A stretch of 64,000 nucleotides of DNA from NCBI GenBank assembly GCA_910587465.1, contig CAJUMS010000003.1, positions 7,196 through 71,195 on the forward strand, written 5' to 3'. This DNA comes from an uncultured Oscillospiraceae bacterium. Lineage in GTDB: Bacteria; Bacillota; Clostridia; Oscillospirales; Ruminococcaceae. Numbering within the stretch: position 1 is the first letter of the stretch; each line of letters starts with the position of its first letter. The translations under genes were made by a program, and so were the position numbers. Positions 1 to 7,335 of this stretch are shown piece after piece. Below the pieces are notes generated by a model. The model made no database searches. It worked only from the letters and a program-made list of their open reading frames with translations, and had not been told where the DNA came from.

Positions 1-2
1 AC

Positions 3-467
3 GTTTCTCGTTGTCCTGTCAAGCGTTGGTGGCGCGAGTTCCTGCAAGGCTGTACCGAGCGTTTCAAGCTCCCTCACGGCAAGCCCGCGCGTTCTGCTTT
101 GGCTCGTGCGGATAGGGGGCTTTCTCAATATGTTCCCACTCTGTTTACTATGATTAAGGAATACGGAATCGAGGGCTTCCTTGCTTGGTATGATGCTAAA
201 GTGGATAATTTTATGAAACAGGGTAAGACATTGTTCAAATCCGAGCTTGCGGAGAATATCCGCGAGGATATCCGAGATTATGAGGAAATGAACGCTTTCA
301 AGTACTATGAGTACACAACAGCCGAGGACTGCGAGCTTGAAGATCGTATACGGCGGCAACACTTTGATTACTTCCAGAAGTTTTATAAAGTCGTTCGCTG
401 TTGTGAATTTGATGAACAGCATAGTAACTTTATGAACAGTCAAGAGGTGCTTGACAATGGTCTGTGA
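3..467 (+). CDS. Rolling-circle replication initiator, Rep_trans-like, C-terminal part (partial)
   Basis: The reading frame is open to the left edge, so the gene enters the window from outside; about 154 codons are visible. The segment begins with a WWREFLQG motif and continues with an alternating basic and hydrophobic stretch ending in FLAWYDAK. The WW..FL....L pattern near the C-terminus is familiar from Rep_trans (PF02486-type) initiators of plasmids, inoviruses and integrative elements. These nick one DNA strand to start rolling-circle copying. The catalytic Tyr region would lie outside the window, so the call rests on the tail alone. The stop overlaps the next gene by 11 bases, as in a compact phage-like operon. 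A relaxase of an integrative element is an alternative. Confidence 0.5.
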   Translation, partial: VSRCPVKRWWREFLQGCTERFKLPHGKPARSALARADRGLSQYVPTLFTMIKEYGIEGFLAWYDAKVDNFMKQGKTLFKSELAENIREDIRDYEEMNAFKYYEYTTAEDCELEDRIRRQHFDYFQKFYKVVRCCEFDEQHSNFMNSQEVLDNGL

Positions 468-726
468 TTGGTGGGAATGTGAGCATTTCGGCAAGTGTAA
501 AGATCATTGCGTTTATACCGGCGCGAAATATCCGCCGTGTGCTTGCTGTTTGCAGTTTGATAGCTGCTCGGTTTGCCCTAAGTTTATTGAGTGCGCCGAT
601 CTGGTTCGGAAGTATCTCCCGAATATGTTCCGTCGACTGGTTCGCGAAATTCGGCTCGGTGAAAATACTGAACGTACCGAACAGATCATACGGAAAAATA
701 CATTACACGGACGTAAAAGGAGATGA
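457..726 (+). CDS. Small Cys-rich protein of mobile element
   Basis: This 89-residue protein has about 13 cysteines in its first 50 residues, arranged as several short C-x(2-4)-C pairs, followed by a basic tail rich in Arg. This suggests a metal-binding (zinc) nucleic-acid-interacting protein. ATG 457 was preferred over TTG 451 because GAGGTG lies at a normal distance of 7 bases. The gene overlaps the end of the replication initiator and is followed at once by another small gene, so the three are probably co-transcribed. I do not recognise the family. It could be a single-stranded-DNA-binding or regulatory protein of a small replicon. Confidence 0.55.
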   Translation: MVCDWWECEHFGKCKDHCVYTGAKYPPCACCLQFDSCSVCPKFIECADLVRKYLPNMFRRLVREIRLGENTERTEQIIRKNTLHGRKRR

Positions 727-732
727 TTTTGT

Positions 733-1002
733 ATGTTTGGTTGTCGAACTTGGCGGACTTGGGAAGATGTTTGTGATGATGAATTGCGCGTTTTTTCTAC
801 CTTTGATTTGCGCAAAATTCGGAAGTTCGTTTATAAGCATTCTGGTTATTATACCAATGTTCCGCTTGACGATTTTCGTTTAATGCGTATGGTGTGCATA
901 ACGCTTATTTGTCTTTATCCGTATAGTGCGGACATTCACGTTCTTATCTGGGCGGCTGTCTGGCTGTCGTCTAACGGCGTTCGAGTTCCGCGCGGAAAAT
1001 AA
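733..1002 (+). CDS. Small hypothetical protein of mobile element
   Basis: This 89-residue protein has a good Shine-Dalgarno (AGGAGATGA) ending a few bases before ATG 733 and starts 6 bases after the preceding stop, so it belongs to the same operon. The N-terminal half is charged. The C-terminal half holds a hydrophobic stretch (LMRMVCITLICLYPYSADIH, then VLIWAAVWL) that could form one or two membrane segments. Together with the Rep-like gene and the dif-like repeat just downstream this fits a small integrated phage or element. No family recognised. Confidence 0.5.
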   Translation: MFGCRTWRTWEDVCDDELRVFSTFDLRKIRKFVYKHSGYYTNVPLDDFRLMRMVCITLICLYPYSADIHVLIWAAVWLSSNGVRVPRGK

Positions 1003-1036
1003 TATACGGGGGAGCACTAATTTAGTTAGTACACAC

Positions 1037-1066
1037 AATTGCGTAAAATAAAAGTTTTACGCAATT
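1037..1066. other. dif-like 12-6-12 inverted repeat, candidate XerCD attachment site
   Basis: Two perfect 12-bp arms, AATTGCGTAAAA and its complement, flank the 6-base centre TAAAAG. A 28-bp core of 11-6-11 (1038-1065) has the exact geometry of chromosomal dif sites, and about 16 of 28 bases agree by eye with the Firmicute dif consensus. It lies 35 bases after the last gene of the putative element, where an attachment site would be expected. There is no T-tract after the repeat, so it is a poor terminator. The att-site role is an inference. Confidence 0.4.
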
Positions 1067-1564
1067 CAGTGGGTGAAATTTCCATTTTTTGTGGTTTTCA
1101 TCTATTATATCATTTTCCACGGAAAAAATCAAGTCACTAGCTGCGATCACGCTGGAGCTTTACTCCGCACATTCTTACCGGGTGCTCGCCTTTGAACTTC
1201 TTGCACAGCTTACAGCGGATATCACAACGCGAATAATAAGCGAGTTTCAGCCATCATTGATATTTTTTCTTACCGAAAAATCATTTAAATAAAAATTAGT
1301 TTTTATGAGAAATTTAAATCTTAAAGATTATTTAAAATGTGGAAAAGTTTTTTTATTTTAATAATACAATATAACAATAACAGTTTTAAAAAACAAAAGG
1401 TAATATCAATTAAATAAAAAGTACATCAAATAATATTAATTTATTTAAAAAAATTATTTTATATTAAAAAACTGTTGAAATTTTTATTTCAATATGGTAT
1501 TATATAAATATCAAGGAAGTACTCCTGTATTTTTCGCAGGAAATCCAGTTGAAAGGATCACATT
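1067..1564. other. AT-rich intergenic region
   Basis: About 500 bases with no convincing gene. The first 200 bases have average composition and include, on the minus strand between 1253 and 1137, a 39-codon start-less open stretch with four cysteines (CDIRCKLCKKF core). That could be a fragment of a gene interrupted by the adjacent element. From about 1290 to 1500 the sequence is extremely A+T-rich with many A and T runs, then passes into the promoter of the next gene. Confidence 0.5.
1475..1503 (+). promoter_or_regulatory. Sigma-A promoter of SCP2-like gene
   Basis: TTGAAA (1475-1480), a 17-base spacer, TATTAT (1498-1503). It lies 60 bases before ATG 1565. The very A+T-rich upstream DNA may act as an UP element. 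Confidence 0.7.
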
Positions 1565-2221
1565 ATGAAAGACCAGAAAAAGACCGAGGACAAGAAGTCT
1601 GTTGTGACTTCTTCACATGCGGAAAATAAATCGGATGTAAAGGATACTCCCGCTATCGAGGTCAAAACAGAAACAAAATCAGCCCCTGCAGCTAAGAAAA
1701 CTACTGCTCCCAAGGCTAAGCCCGCTGCTATAAAGGCAAAGGCTGTGGATAAGAAACCCGCAACAAAAACCACAGCTAAATCGGTCGCAAAAAAATCGGA
1801 TGCCGATAAGAAAACAACTGCTAAGTCTGCGGCGGCTAAGACTACAAAGCCTGTTACAAAAAGAACTCCCACTAAAAGAACCACAAAGAAAGCTGATGTT
1901 ATAACGATCGATACTATCTGCTCTAAGCTGGAGAAGAAAATTGGCAAAAAGACCTCACTTAAGGAGAAGATCGCTGTTGATATCGAGGTATGGGGATTCG
2001 AAGACGGCTCGAACAGCAAAATGTACGTCGAGATCAATGGAGGTAAGATTACGGTATCTCCTCACACCTATGACGAAAAGGATTTCAGAGTATCTTTGAG
2101 CTGCGCAAACGCTGTTGCGTTTGTTGACGGCAAGCTTACAATGAAAGCGCTTATCGAATCCAAGGATTTCTACGCCGAGGGTAATATCGCCTCAGCTGTA
2201 AAGCTCGCTTCAATTTTCTGA
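1565..2221 (+). CDS. SCP2-like domain protein with Lys/Ala-rich histone-H1-like tail
   Basis: 218 residues. Residues 1 to about 112 are low-complexity and strongly basic (repeated AAKKTT, PAKAKPA, KPATKTT-like units), resembling eukaryotic histone H1 tails and bacterial HU/AlgP-type tails. Residues about 115-218 form a compact domain with the order of strands seen in SCP2 sterol-carrier domains: a conserved FEDGS turn, a VEINGGKITV strand and a terminal KALIESKDFYAEGNIA helix. SCP2 domains bind hydrophobic ligands; the tail would bind DNA or another polyanion. AAAGGA precedes the ATG. It is a single-gene unit with its own promoter and a hairpin terminator. The domain assignment is by eye. Confidence 0.65.
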   Translation: MKDQKKTEDKKSVVTSSHAENKSDVKDTPAIEVKTETKSAPAAKKTTAPKAKPAAIKAKAVDKKPATKTTAKSVAKKSDADKKTTAKSAAAKTTKPVTKRTPTKRTTKKADVITIDTICSKLEKKIGKKTSLKEKIAVDIEVWGFEDGSNSKMYVEINGGKITVSPHTYDEKDFRVSLSCANAVAFVDGKLTMKALIESKDFYAEGNIASAVKLASIF

Positions 2222-2232
2222 ATAAACATTTT

Positions 2233-2275
2233 ATGTCCGCTCTAATCAAAGAGCGGACATACGCTTTTATTGTTG
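2233..2275 (+). terminator. Rho-independent terminator after SCP2-like gene
   Basis: Perfect 11-bp stem ATGTCCGCTCT/AGAGCGGACAT (2233-2243, 2250-2260) with a 6-base loop, followed by a loosely T-rich stretch. Confidence 0.75.
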
Positions 2276-2335
2276 ATTGTCAATTTTTTGTCATTTTGCA
2301 CAATTTTTGGCTGATAATATCGTTAAAATAAAGAA

Positions 2336-2364
2336 TTGATTTCCCATAAAAATATATTTATAAT
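2336..2364 (+). promoter_or_regulatory. Sigma-A promoter of hydrogenase/MCP fusion
   Basis: TTGATT (2336-2341), 17-base spacer, TATAAT (2359-2364). The leader before ATG 2444 is about 70 bases. Confidence 0.7.
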
Positions 2365-2443
2365 ATAATTGTATACTTTGTATTATTACGCCTTTCCCAT
2401 CTTTCATTTTACGTATGTAAAAATAATTTTGGAGGAGAAAAAT

Positions 2444-4318
2444 ATGGTTCATGTAAGAGAAGACAAATGTATCGGGTGCAACGCGTGCATACGTTCTTGT
2501 CCGATACCGAACGCAAACCTTTATAACGGCGAAACGGTACATATCAACAATAATGAGTGTATACAGTGCGGAGAGTGTATAAAGGCTTGTCCTCACGATG
2601 CCAGATACTATGATGACGACATTGAGACCGTTCTAGGACTTATAAAGAACCAGAAGGTATCGTTTATTGTGGCTCCCGCTATCAAGGCTTCTATGGACGG
2701 ATCGTGGCGTCATGTACTGCAATGGTTCAAGGATCAAGGCGTTCACGAGATCTACGACGGCGCGTTTGGTGCGGATATATGCACATATATGCATATGGAA
2801 TATCTCAGACATCACGCAGGTGAAAAGGTCATCTCACAGCCCTGCGCGGCTATTGTAAATTATGCCGAAAAACATAAACCCGAGCTCCTCTCACATCTTT
2901 CTCCCATCCACTCTCCCCTGCTCTGTTCGGGAGTATATGTGCGCAAGTATTTGAAAAATAACGATATACTTGTGGGTATCACTCCGTGTCTTGCAAAGAG
3001 CGACGAGTTCCACAACACGGGAATTATCAACTATAATATCACGTTTAAAAGTATTGTGAACTATTTGAAACATAACAATGTCGTTCTTTCACACGGACGC
3101 AGCCCGTTTGAGTTCACGGCGGCGCGCGGCTTTGACGGCGCGTTTTATCCGATCCCGGGCGGCTTGAAAGAATGTCTGCACGCATACGATCCCGATTTGC
3201 TTGTGACAACATCGGAGGGCGCTCAGAAGGTTTACGATGACCTCGATCATTATCTAAATACCGATCGTAACCACCTTCCCGACGTATTTGATGTTCTCAA
3301 CTGCGAATTCGGATGCAGCGCGGGTGTCGGTGCACGTGAGAATGTAAACAACTTCAACGCTTACGACATCATGATCCACGCGAGAAAGTGGGCAAAAAAG
3401 ACCAAGGCATCGGAGCGTTTCCACAAGGCAATTTTCAAAACACTTAATTTGGAGGATTTCCTCAGAAAATACGAAAATAGATGTACCTCCGTTCGTCCTA
3501 CCGAAAAGCAACTTAACGAGATATTCAACTCGATGAATAAATTCACTGATACCGACAGACATATCGACTGCCACGCTTGCGGATTTAAGTCCTGTCATGA
3601 TATGGCTACCACGATCTTCTACGGAAACAACAGTCCCAACAACTGTATCGTATTCGAAAAACAGAAGATACATGAAATGGCAATGCAGATCGAAGCACAG
3701 AACAGCAAGCTTTCGGGCGTTGTCACGGATATCCATCAGTCAATGGAGACGCTTTCCAACAAGATCATGCCTATCCACGAGCAGGCGGAGGAGAATTCCA
3801 CCAAGAACAAGGATATCAAGGTAGATATGAGTACTCTCGGCTCTAATATTGACGGTATTCTCCGTCGCGTAAACGATATTGCACAATTTGTATCGAAAAT
3901 CAGTGTAAGTATCGGCGAATACGAGCGCATTCTTGAAAAGATAAAGAGTATTTCCGAGCAGACGAATATTCTCGCGATAAACGCTTCTATCGAGGCGGCA
4001 AGCGCGGGGCAGTTCGGAAAGGGTTTTGCAGTCGTTGCGGGAGAGATCAGAACGCTTGCGGTAAGGTCTGCTGACACCTTAAAGGCTGCTGAGCAGCACA
4101 CCAATGAGATACTCAACAACATTGACGGTATCAAGGATTCCTCGGCAAGTATTATGTCCGACGTTGACGGAACAAAAGCGAATGTCGACAATACCGACAG
4201 AGCAGTTGACGACCTCAACGAGAGCCTGCAGTTCATCAGCAACAGCGTTTCCGAGATTACCGAGATCATTCAGCAGGTAACAAACCTTGCTTCCAGTCTG
4301 GAAAACAACAAAGCCTGA
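2444..4318 (+). CDS. Soluble sensory [FeFe]-hydrogenase fused to a chemoreceptor signalling domain
   Basis: 624 residues; start chosen at ATG 2444 behind GGAGGAG. Residues 1-55 are a 2[4Fe-4S] ferredoxin domain (Cys 9, 12, 15, 19 and 39, 42, 45, 49). Residues about 70-350 are an [FeFe]-hydrogenase H-domain: Cys134 (SQPCAA), Cys182 (TPCLAK), and Cys287 and Cys291 (NCEFGC) sit where the H-cluster ligands belong. The usual proton-relay Cys is Pro133 and the two Met positions near the cluster are Thr and Leu, as in sensory rather than catalytic enzymes. A further 4Fe-4S motif ([10 protein letters not shown]) follows near residue 375. From about residue 395 to the end there is a coiled-coil MCP signalling domain with the conserved tip ([15 protein letters not shown]). 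No membrane segment or HAMP is present. Role as a hydrogen or redox sensor for chemotaxis is an inference. Confidence 0.8.
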   Translation: MVHVREDKCIGCNACIRSCPIPNANLYNGETVHINNNECIQCGECIKACPHDARYYDDDIETVLGLIKNQKVSFIVAPAIKASMDGSWRHVLQWFKDQGVHEIYDGAFGADICTYMHMEYLRHHAGEKVISQPCAAIVNYAEKHKPELLSHLSPIHSPLLCSGVYVRKYLKNNDILVGITPCLAKSDEFHNTGIINYNITFKSIVNYLKHNNVVLSHGRSPFEFTAARGFDGAFYPIPGGLKECLHAYDPDLLVTTSEGAQKVYDDLDHYLNTDRNHLPDVFDVLNCEFGCSAGVGARENVNNFNAYDIMIHARKWAKKTKASERFHKAIFKTLNLEDFLRKYENRCTSVRPTEKQLNEIFNSMNKFTDTDRHIDCHACGFKSCHDMATTIFYGNNSPNNCIVFEKQKIHEMAMQIEAQNSKLSGVVTDIHQSMETLSNKIMPIHEQAEENSTKNKDIKVDMSTLGSNIDGILRRVNDIAQFVSKISVSIGEYERILEKIKSISEQTNILAINASIEAASAGQFGKGFAVVAGEIRTLAVRSADTLKAAEQHTNEILNNIDGIKDSSASIMSDVDGTKANVDNTDRAVDDLNESLQFISNSVSEITEIIQQVTNLASSLENNKA

Positions 4319-4336
4319 TCGGGAATATAAAAAATC

Positions 4337-4368
4337 ATGGAGACTGAAAAACACAGTCTCCATTTTTA
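4337..4368. terminator. Bidirectional terminator between convergent genes
   Basis: 9-bp stem ATGGAGACT/AGTCTCCAT with a 9-base loop. T-runs follow on the plus strand, and a T-rich run follows on the minus strand too. It serves both the hydrogenase/MCP gene and the GH3 gene. Confidence 0.8.
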
Positions 4369-4378
4369 ACATTTTGTT

Positions 4379-5872
4379 TTACGGAAGAAGTCCCATTTTC
4401 TGCTTGATTGTAAGGATACGCGTTACGCTTTCGTTAAGGCGTTCCTCGGAAATGGCTCCCGACAATACCGCGTTGTACACACCGTCCACAGCGTCATCAA
4501 AGTCCTCGGGTGAAAGTATCATATCTATACCCGCGTTAACAGCCATTACCGCAGCAGTTCTTGAATAGTACAGGTTGGAGATCGTATTCATTTCCTGCGC
4601 GTCGGTAATCGCAATGCCGTTAAATCCAAGCTCGCCGCGGAGTGTCTTTGTAACTGCTGTGTATGATAAGTCGGCGGGAAGCTCGTCGCCGAATGCAGTT
4701 ACCTGCTGATGACCGACCATAACGAAATCCGCGCCCGACTGTATACCGCTCCTGAACGGCACAAATTCCTCGCTGCGGAGCTGATCCAAAGTTCTGTCGA
4801 TAATTATCTCGGAGGCGGTGTGAGAATTTCCGTCTTCCGCGCCGAGACCCGGAAAGTGCTTGAGCGTCGCGGCAACTCCCGAGGAATTCAGGCCGCGGAT
4901 TATGTTTGAGACCATATTCGCGACTACATAAGGATCGCTGCTGAAAATGCGGGGTCCTAGCTCGTTGGTCGGTGATATGTCCACGTCCGCGACGGGAGCG
5001 AAGTCAACGTTGAAACCAAGCGATCGTATATCCGAGCCGATAGTCCTGCCGATATCGTACGCCTCGTTGGAATTATTCCGTGCGCCGTAGACCGCCATAT
5101 TGTCGAACGCCGTCGTGCCGAGATTTTTCGCGCACCGCGCTACCCTGCCGCCCTCCTCGTCGACTGCGATAAACACGCCAATGCCGTTTCGCATAGCGCT
5201 CTCCTGCATTTCGGCGAGCATTTGCCGCGTCTGTTCAACGCTTTCGAGATTTGCTCCCATACAGATTATACCGCCTACGGGCTTGTACGATAGGTCGACC
5301 GCCGAAGTCTCCGCGTATCCGCTGCCAGAGACCTGCTCGGGTCTTACGAAGAAAAGCTGATACACGCGCTCTTTCAGCGTCATCTGTGAGATAATGTGCT
5401 GAATGGAATCATCGGGTTCAACGGGAGGTGCGGGAGGCTCGGGCTCGCTCGACGGTCCGGAGTAGGTACTCGATGAGCTATCGGGTTCGGAATACTCGCC
5501 GCTTGTCTCCTCGGGAGGTTCATATGTTTCGGAAGTGCCAACGCTTTCCTCGGAGCATTCGGTCAGATATTCACTGCTTTCGGGAATGCTCTCGGGCTCG
5601 GAGGTATCCGACGTATCAGTGCTTATGCTTTCCGCTGAGGTGCTTGACGAATTCGAAGAACTCCCCCCTGCCCCGCTGCTCGATGATGATGTGGTGCTGC
5701 TTGACGAACTGTATGATGAACTCGACGAGCTTGAAGAGGACGAATATATATCGGTGCTCGATATCACACCGTTAGGGTCTATCACTATCTCGGAAGGTCC
5801 GCTGCTATTGCACCCTGTACACATTATAAGTATCGCCAGCGCCAACGCAAAGCGTCTCAGCTTATTTCCCAT
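4379..5872 (-). CDS. Secreted lipoprotein, glycoside hydrolase family 3 (beta-N-acetylhexosaminidase-like)
   Basis: 497 residues. ATG 5872 (MGNKLRRF) was chosen over ATG 5881 because AAAGGGA lies 9 bases before it. The N-terminus is a lipoprotein signal with a Cys in the CTGC lipobox. Residues about 40-155 are a Ser/Glu/Pro-rich spacer that would hold the enzyme away from the membrane. The catalytic GH3 domain follows: AVDEEGGRVAR, KHFPGLG, a conserved GNSH loop and the nucleophile segment AITDAQEMN. In NagZ enzymes the loop reads DSH and its Asp-His pair acts as acid/base; here Asn replaces Asp while His stays. It probably trims N-acetylglucosamine from glycans or muropeptides outside the cell. 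The gene has its own promoter. Confidence 0.8.
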   Translation of the reverse strand: MGNKLRRFALALAILIMCTGCNSSGPSEIVIDPNGVISSTDIYSSSSSSSSSSYSSSSSTTSSSSSGAGGSSSNSSSTSAESISTDTSDTSEPESIPESSEYLTECSEESVGTSETYEPPEETSGEYSEPDSSSSTYSGPSSEPEPPAPPVEPDDSIQHIISQMTLKERVYQLFFVRPEQVSGSGYAETSAVDLSYKPVGGIICMGANLESVEQTRQMLAEMQESAMRNGIGVFIAVDEEGGRVARCAKNLGTTAFDNMAVYGARNNSNEAYDIGRTIGSDIRSLGFNVDFAPVADVDISPTNELGPRIFSSDPYVVANMVSNIIRGLNSSGVAATLKHFPGLGAEDGNSHTASEIIIDRTLDQLRSEEFVPFRSGIQSGADFVMVGHQQVTAFGDELPADLSYTAVTKTLRGELGFNGIAITDAQEMNTISNLYYSRTAAVMAVNAGIDMILSPEDFDDAVDGVYNAVLSGAISEERLNESVTRILTIKQKMGLLP

Positions 5873-5915
5873 GATCACCATTCCCTTTCAATGCCGATAA
5901 TCTCTATGTTATTTC

Positions 5916-5944
5916 AGTATAGCATATTTTACTCAAAAAGTCAA
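5916..5944 (-). promoter_or_regulatory. Sigma-A promoter of GH3 lipoprotein gene
   Basis: On the minus strand: TTGACT (5939-5944), 17-base spacer, TATACT (5916-5921), about 45 bases before the start. Confidence 0.7.
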
Positions 5945-5965
5945 CATTCGGGAAAAATTACCGAG

Positions 5966-5991
5966 AACGGCTGTACTTTCGCACAGCCGTT
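5966..5991 (-). terminator. Hairpin terminator of sugar kinase gene
   Basis: 9-bp stem AACGGCTGT/ACAGCCGTT with an 8-base loop, 5 bases after the kinase stop codon. A short T-run follows a few bases later on the minus strand; T-runs also follow on the plus strand. Confidence 0.6.
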
Positions 5992-5995
5992 GTTT

Positions 5996-7084
5996 TTATC
6001 TTTTGATATCGTAATTCATATTCATCAGATTGCGTATGCTCTGAACGTCGTCGGTAATGTTTCCGTCGCCGTGAATGGTGTGCTTGATAACGCTTGAGGC
6101 TACCGCGAAGTTCACCATATCCATAGACTTGAAGCCGTTCATCATTGCGTAGATCAATCCGCTCGCGAACGCGTCTCCTCCACCCACGCGGTCAAGAACA
6201 TTAAATGTAAATAGCCTGCTCTCAAAGGTGTGACCGTCGTACCACATAAATGCCTTAAGGCTGTTTTCACTGCCACTGTGAGCATAACGAACGTGACGGG
6301 CAATGCATTTCAGATTGGGATATCTCTCGATAAAGTGACGGAATATCTCGTCCTGCTGCTCGTAGCTTGGCTGGAGCGGAACACCGTCCTTCCAGTCGCC
6401 ATTGGAATGATCGTTCTCGTCCTTCCAGAGGTGATACGGCTCAATGCCGAGGAGTACGTCCACATACGGCAGACACTCGGTACAGAAGTCACGAGCATCC
6501 TCCCAGCTCCAGAGCTGGCTTCGGAAATTGCCGTCAAAGCTGACTATCAGTTTTTTCTCCTTTGCGATCCTAAGGCAGTCCATAATCAGCGTTCGACAGT
6601 TCTTTCCAAGCGCGGGGGTAATGCCGCTAAGGTGCAGCCAGTCGAAGCCCTCCAGCAGCGACTCAAGGTCTACCTTACTGAAATCATACTCGGTTATTAC
6701 GCTGTGCATTCTGTCGTATGTGACCTTACTGGGGCGTATCCCGTAGCCCGTTTCGAGATAGTAAGTACCGAGACGATGTGTGGGGGTTTCCTCAGGCGAG
6801 GTAAGTATCACGGGAGTGCAGTGTACGTCGTTGGAACGCAGCCAGCGCACCGCGCTCTTGCCCAGACTGTTATTCGGAACTACGCTGAAAAACGTACTGT
6901 CCACGCCGAGATTCGCGAGAGCCAGCGCGATATTCGCCTCACTGCCGCCGTAGCTTGCCTCAAAGGTCGAGGTCATACGGATCTTTTCGTAATTCGGCGG
7001 AGTAAGTCTCAGCATTATCTCGCCGATAGTGATAAACTTTTTTCCGTTTTCGTCATTCGGAAGCAACGGGTTGTAATGTTCCAT
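5996..7084 (-). CDS. PfkB-family sugar kinase, 2-dehydro-3-deoxygluconokinase-like
   Basis: 362 residues. The start is ATG 7084, preceded by AGGAGG at 6 bases. The PfkB fold is recognised by GGSEANIALALANLG near the N-terminus and VLDRVGGGDAFASGL near the C-terminus, whose Asp is the catalytic base. The usual length for KdgK is 310-350 residues. The family phosphorylates KDG in the uronate branch of the Entner-Doudoroff route, but PfkB kinases are hard to tell apart and ribokinase or fructokinase activity is possible. It stands alone behind a strong promoter, with no uronate-pathway neighbours, so the substrate is uncertain. Confidence 0.75.
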   Translation of the reverse strand: MEHYNPLLPNDENGKKFITIGEIMLRLTPPNYEKIRMTSTFEASYGGSEANIALALANLGVDSTFFSVVPNNSLGKSAVRWLRSNDVHCTPVILTSPEETPTHRLGTYYLETGYGIRPSKVTYDRMHSVITEYDFSKVDLESLLEGFDWLHLSGITPALGKNCRTLIMDCLRIAKEKKLIVSFDGNFRSQLWSWEDARDFCTECLPYVDVLLGIEPYHLWKDENDHSNGDWKDGVPLQPSYEQQDEIFRHFIERYPNLKCIARHVRYAHSGSENSLKAFMWYDGHTFESRLFTFNVLDRVGGGDAFASGLIYAMMNGFKSMDMVNFAVASSVIKHTIHGDGNITDDVQSIRNLMNMNYDIKR

Positions 7085-7142
7085 ATAGAACCTCCTGTAA
7101 GTTAAGATATTTCCGCGATTTGGGTACATTCCCATTTAAAAC

Positions 7143-7171
7143 ATTATACTACAAACCGACCGAAATGTCAA
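7143..7171 (-). promoter_or_regulatory. Sigma-A promoter of sugar kinase gene
   Basis: TTGACA (7166-7171), 17-base spacer, TATAAT (7143-7148) on the minus strand. Its -35 overlaps the stop codon of the upstream Feo small gene. Confidence 0.8.
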
Positions 7172-7320
7172 GATTTATCTTCTTTTCCGCACCCTCCGCA
7201 GTGTGAACAATCGCCGCCGCAACTGCGTTTTCCTGTTTTTCTGCTTTTGTAAATTATCAGGACAGCTGTTGCGACCAATGCTGTTACTGAAAAAATTACA
7301 ACAATATCCGCAAAATTCAT
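7168..7320 (-). CDS. FeoB-associated Cys-rich membrane protein
   Basis: A 50-residue protein. The start ATG 7320 has GGGAGG 6 bases upstream and lies 15 bases after the feoB stop. One N-terminal membrane segment (DIVVIFSVTALVATAVLIIY) is followed by a basic stretch and a C-terminal cluster of four cysteines (CGGDCSHCGGC). This is the hallmark of the FeoB-associated Cys-rich family (PF12669), thought to assist ferrous-iron uptake, perhaps as a FeoC substitute. Co-transcribed with the FeoA-FeoB gene. Confidence 0.85.
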   Translation of the reverse strand: MNFADIVVIFSVTALVATAVLIIYKSRKTGKRSCGGDCSHCGGCGKEDKS

Positions 7321-7335
7321 ACGATACCTCCCGAC

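Noticed and set aside
1037..1066. Inverted repeat considered as a terminator
   Set aside because: No T-run follows and the 12-6-12 geometry fits a recombination site better.
1558..2037. 159-codon hydrophobic open frame on the minus strand
   Set aside because: It is the complement of the Lys/Ala-rich repeats of the SCP2-like gene, which explains its apparent membrane character.
6230..7105. 291-codon open frame on the plus strand
   Set aside because: It lies wholly opposite the sugar kinase gene, has no ribosome binding site and no family features; it is a shadow caused by codon bias.
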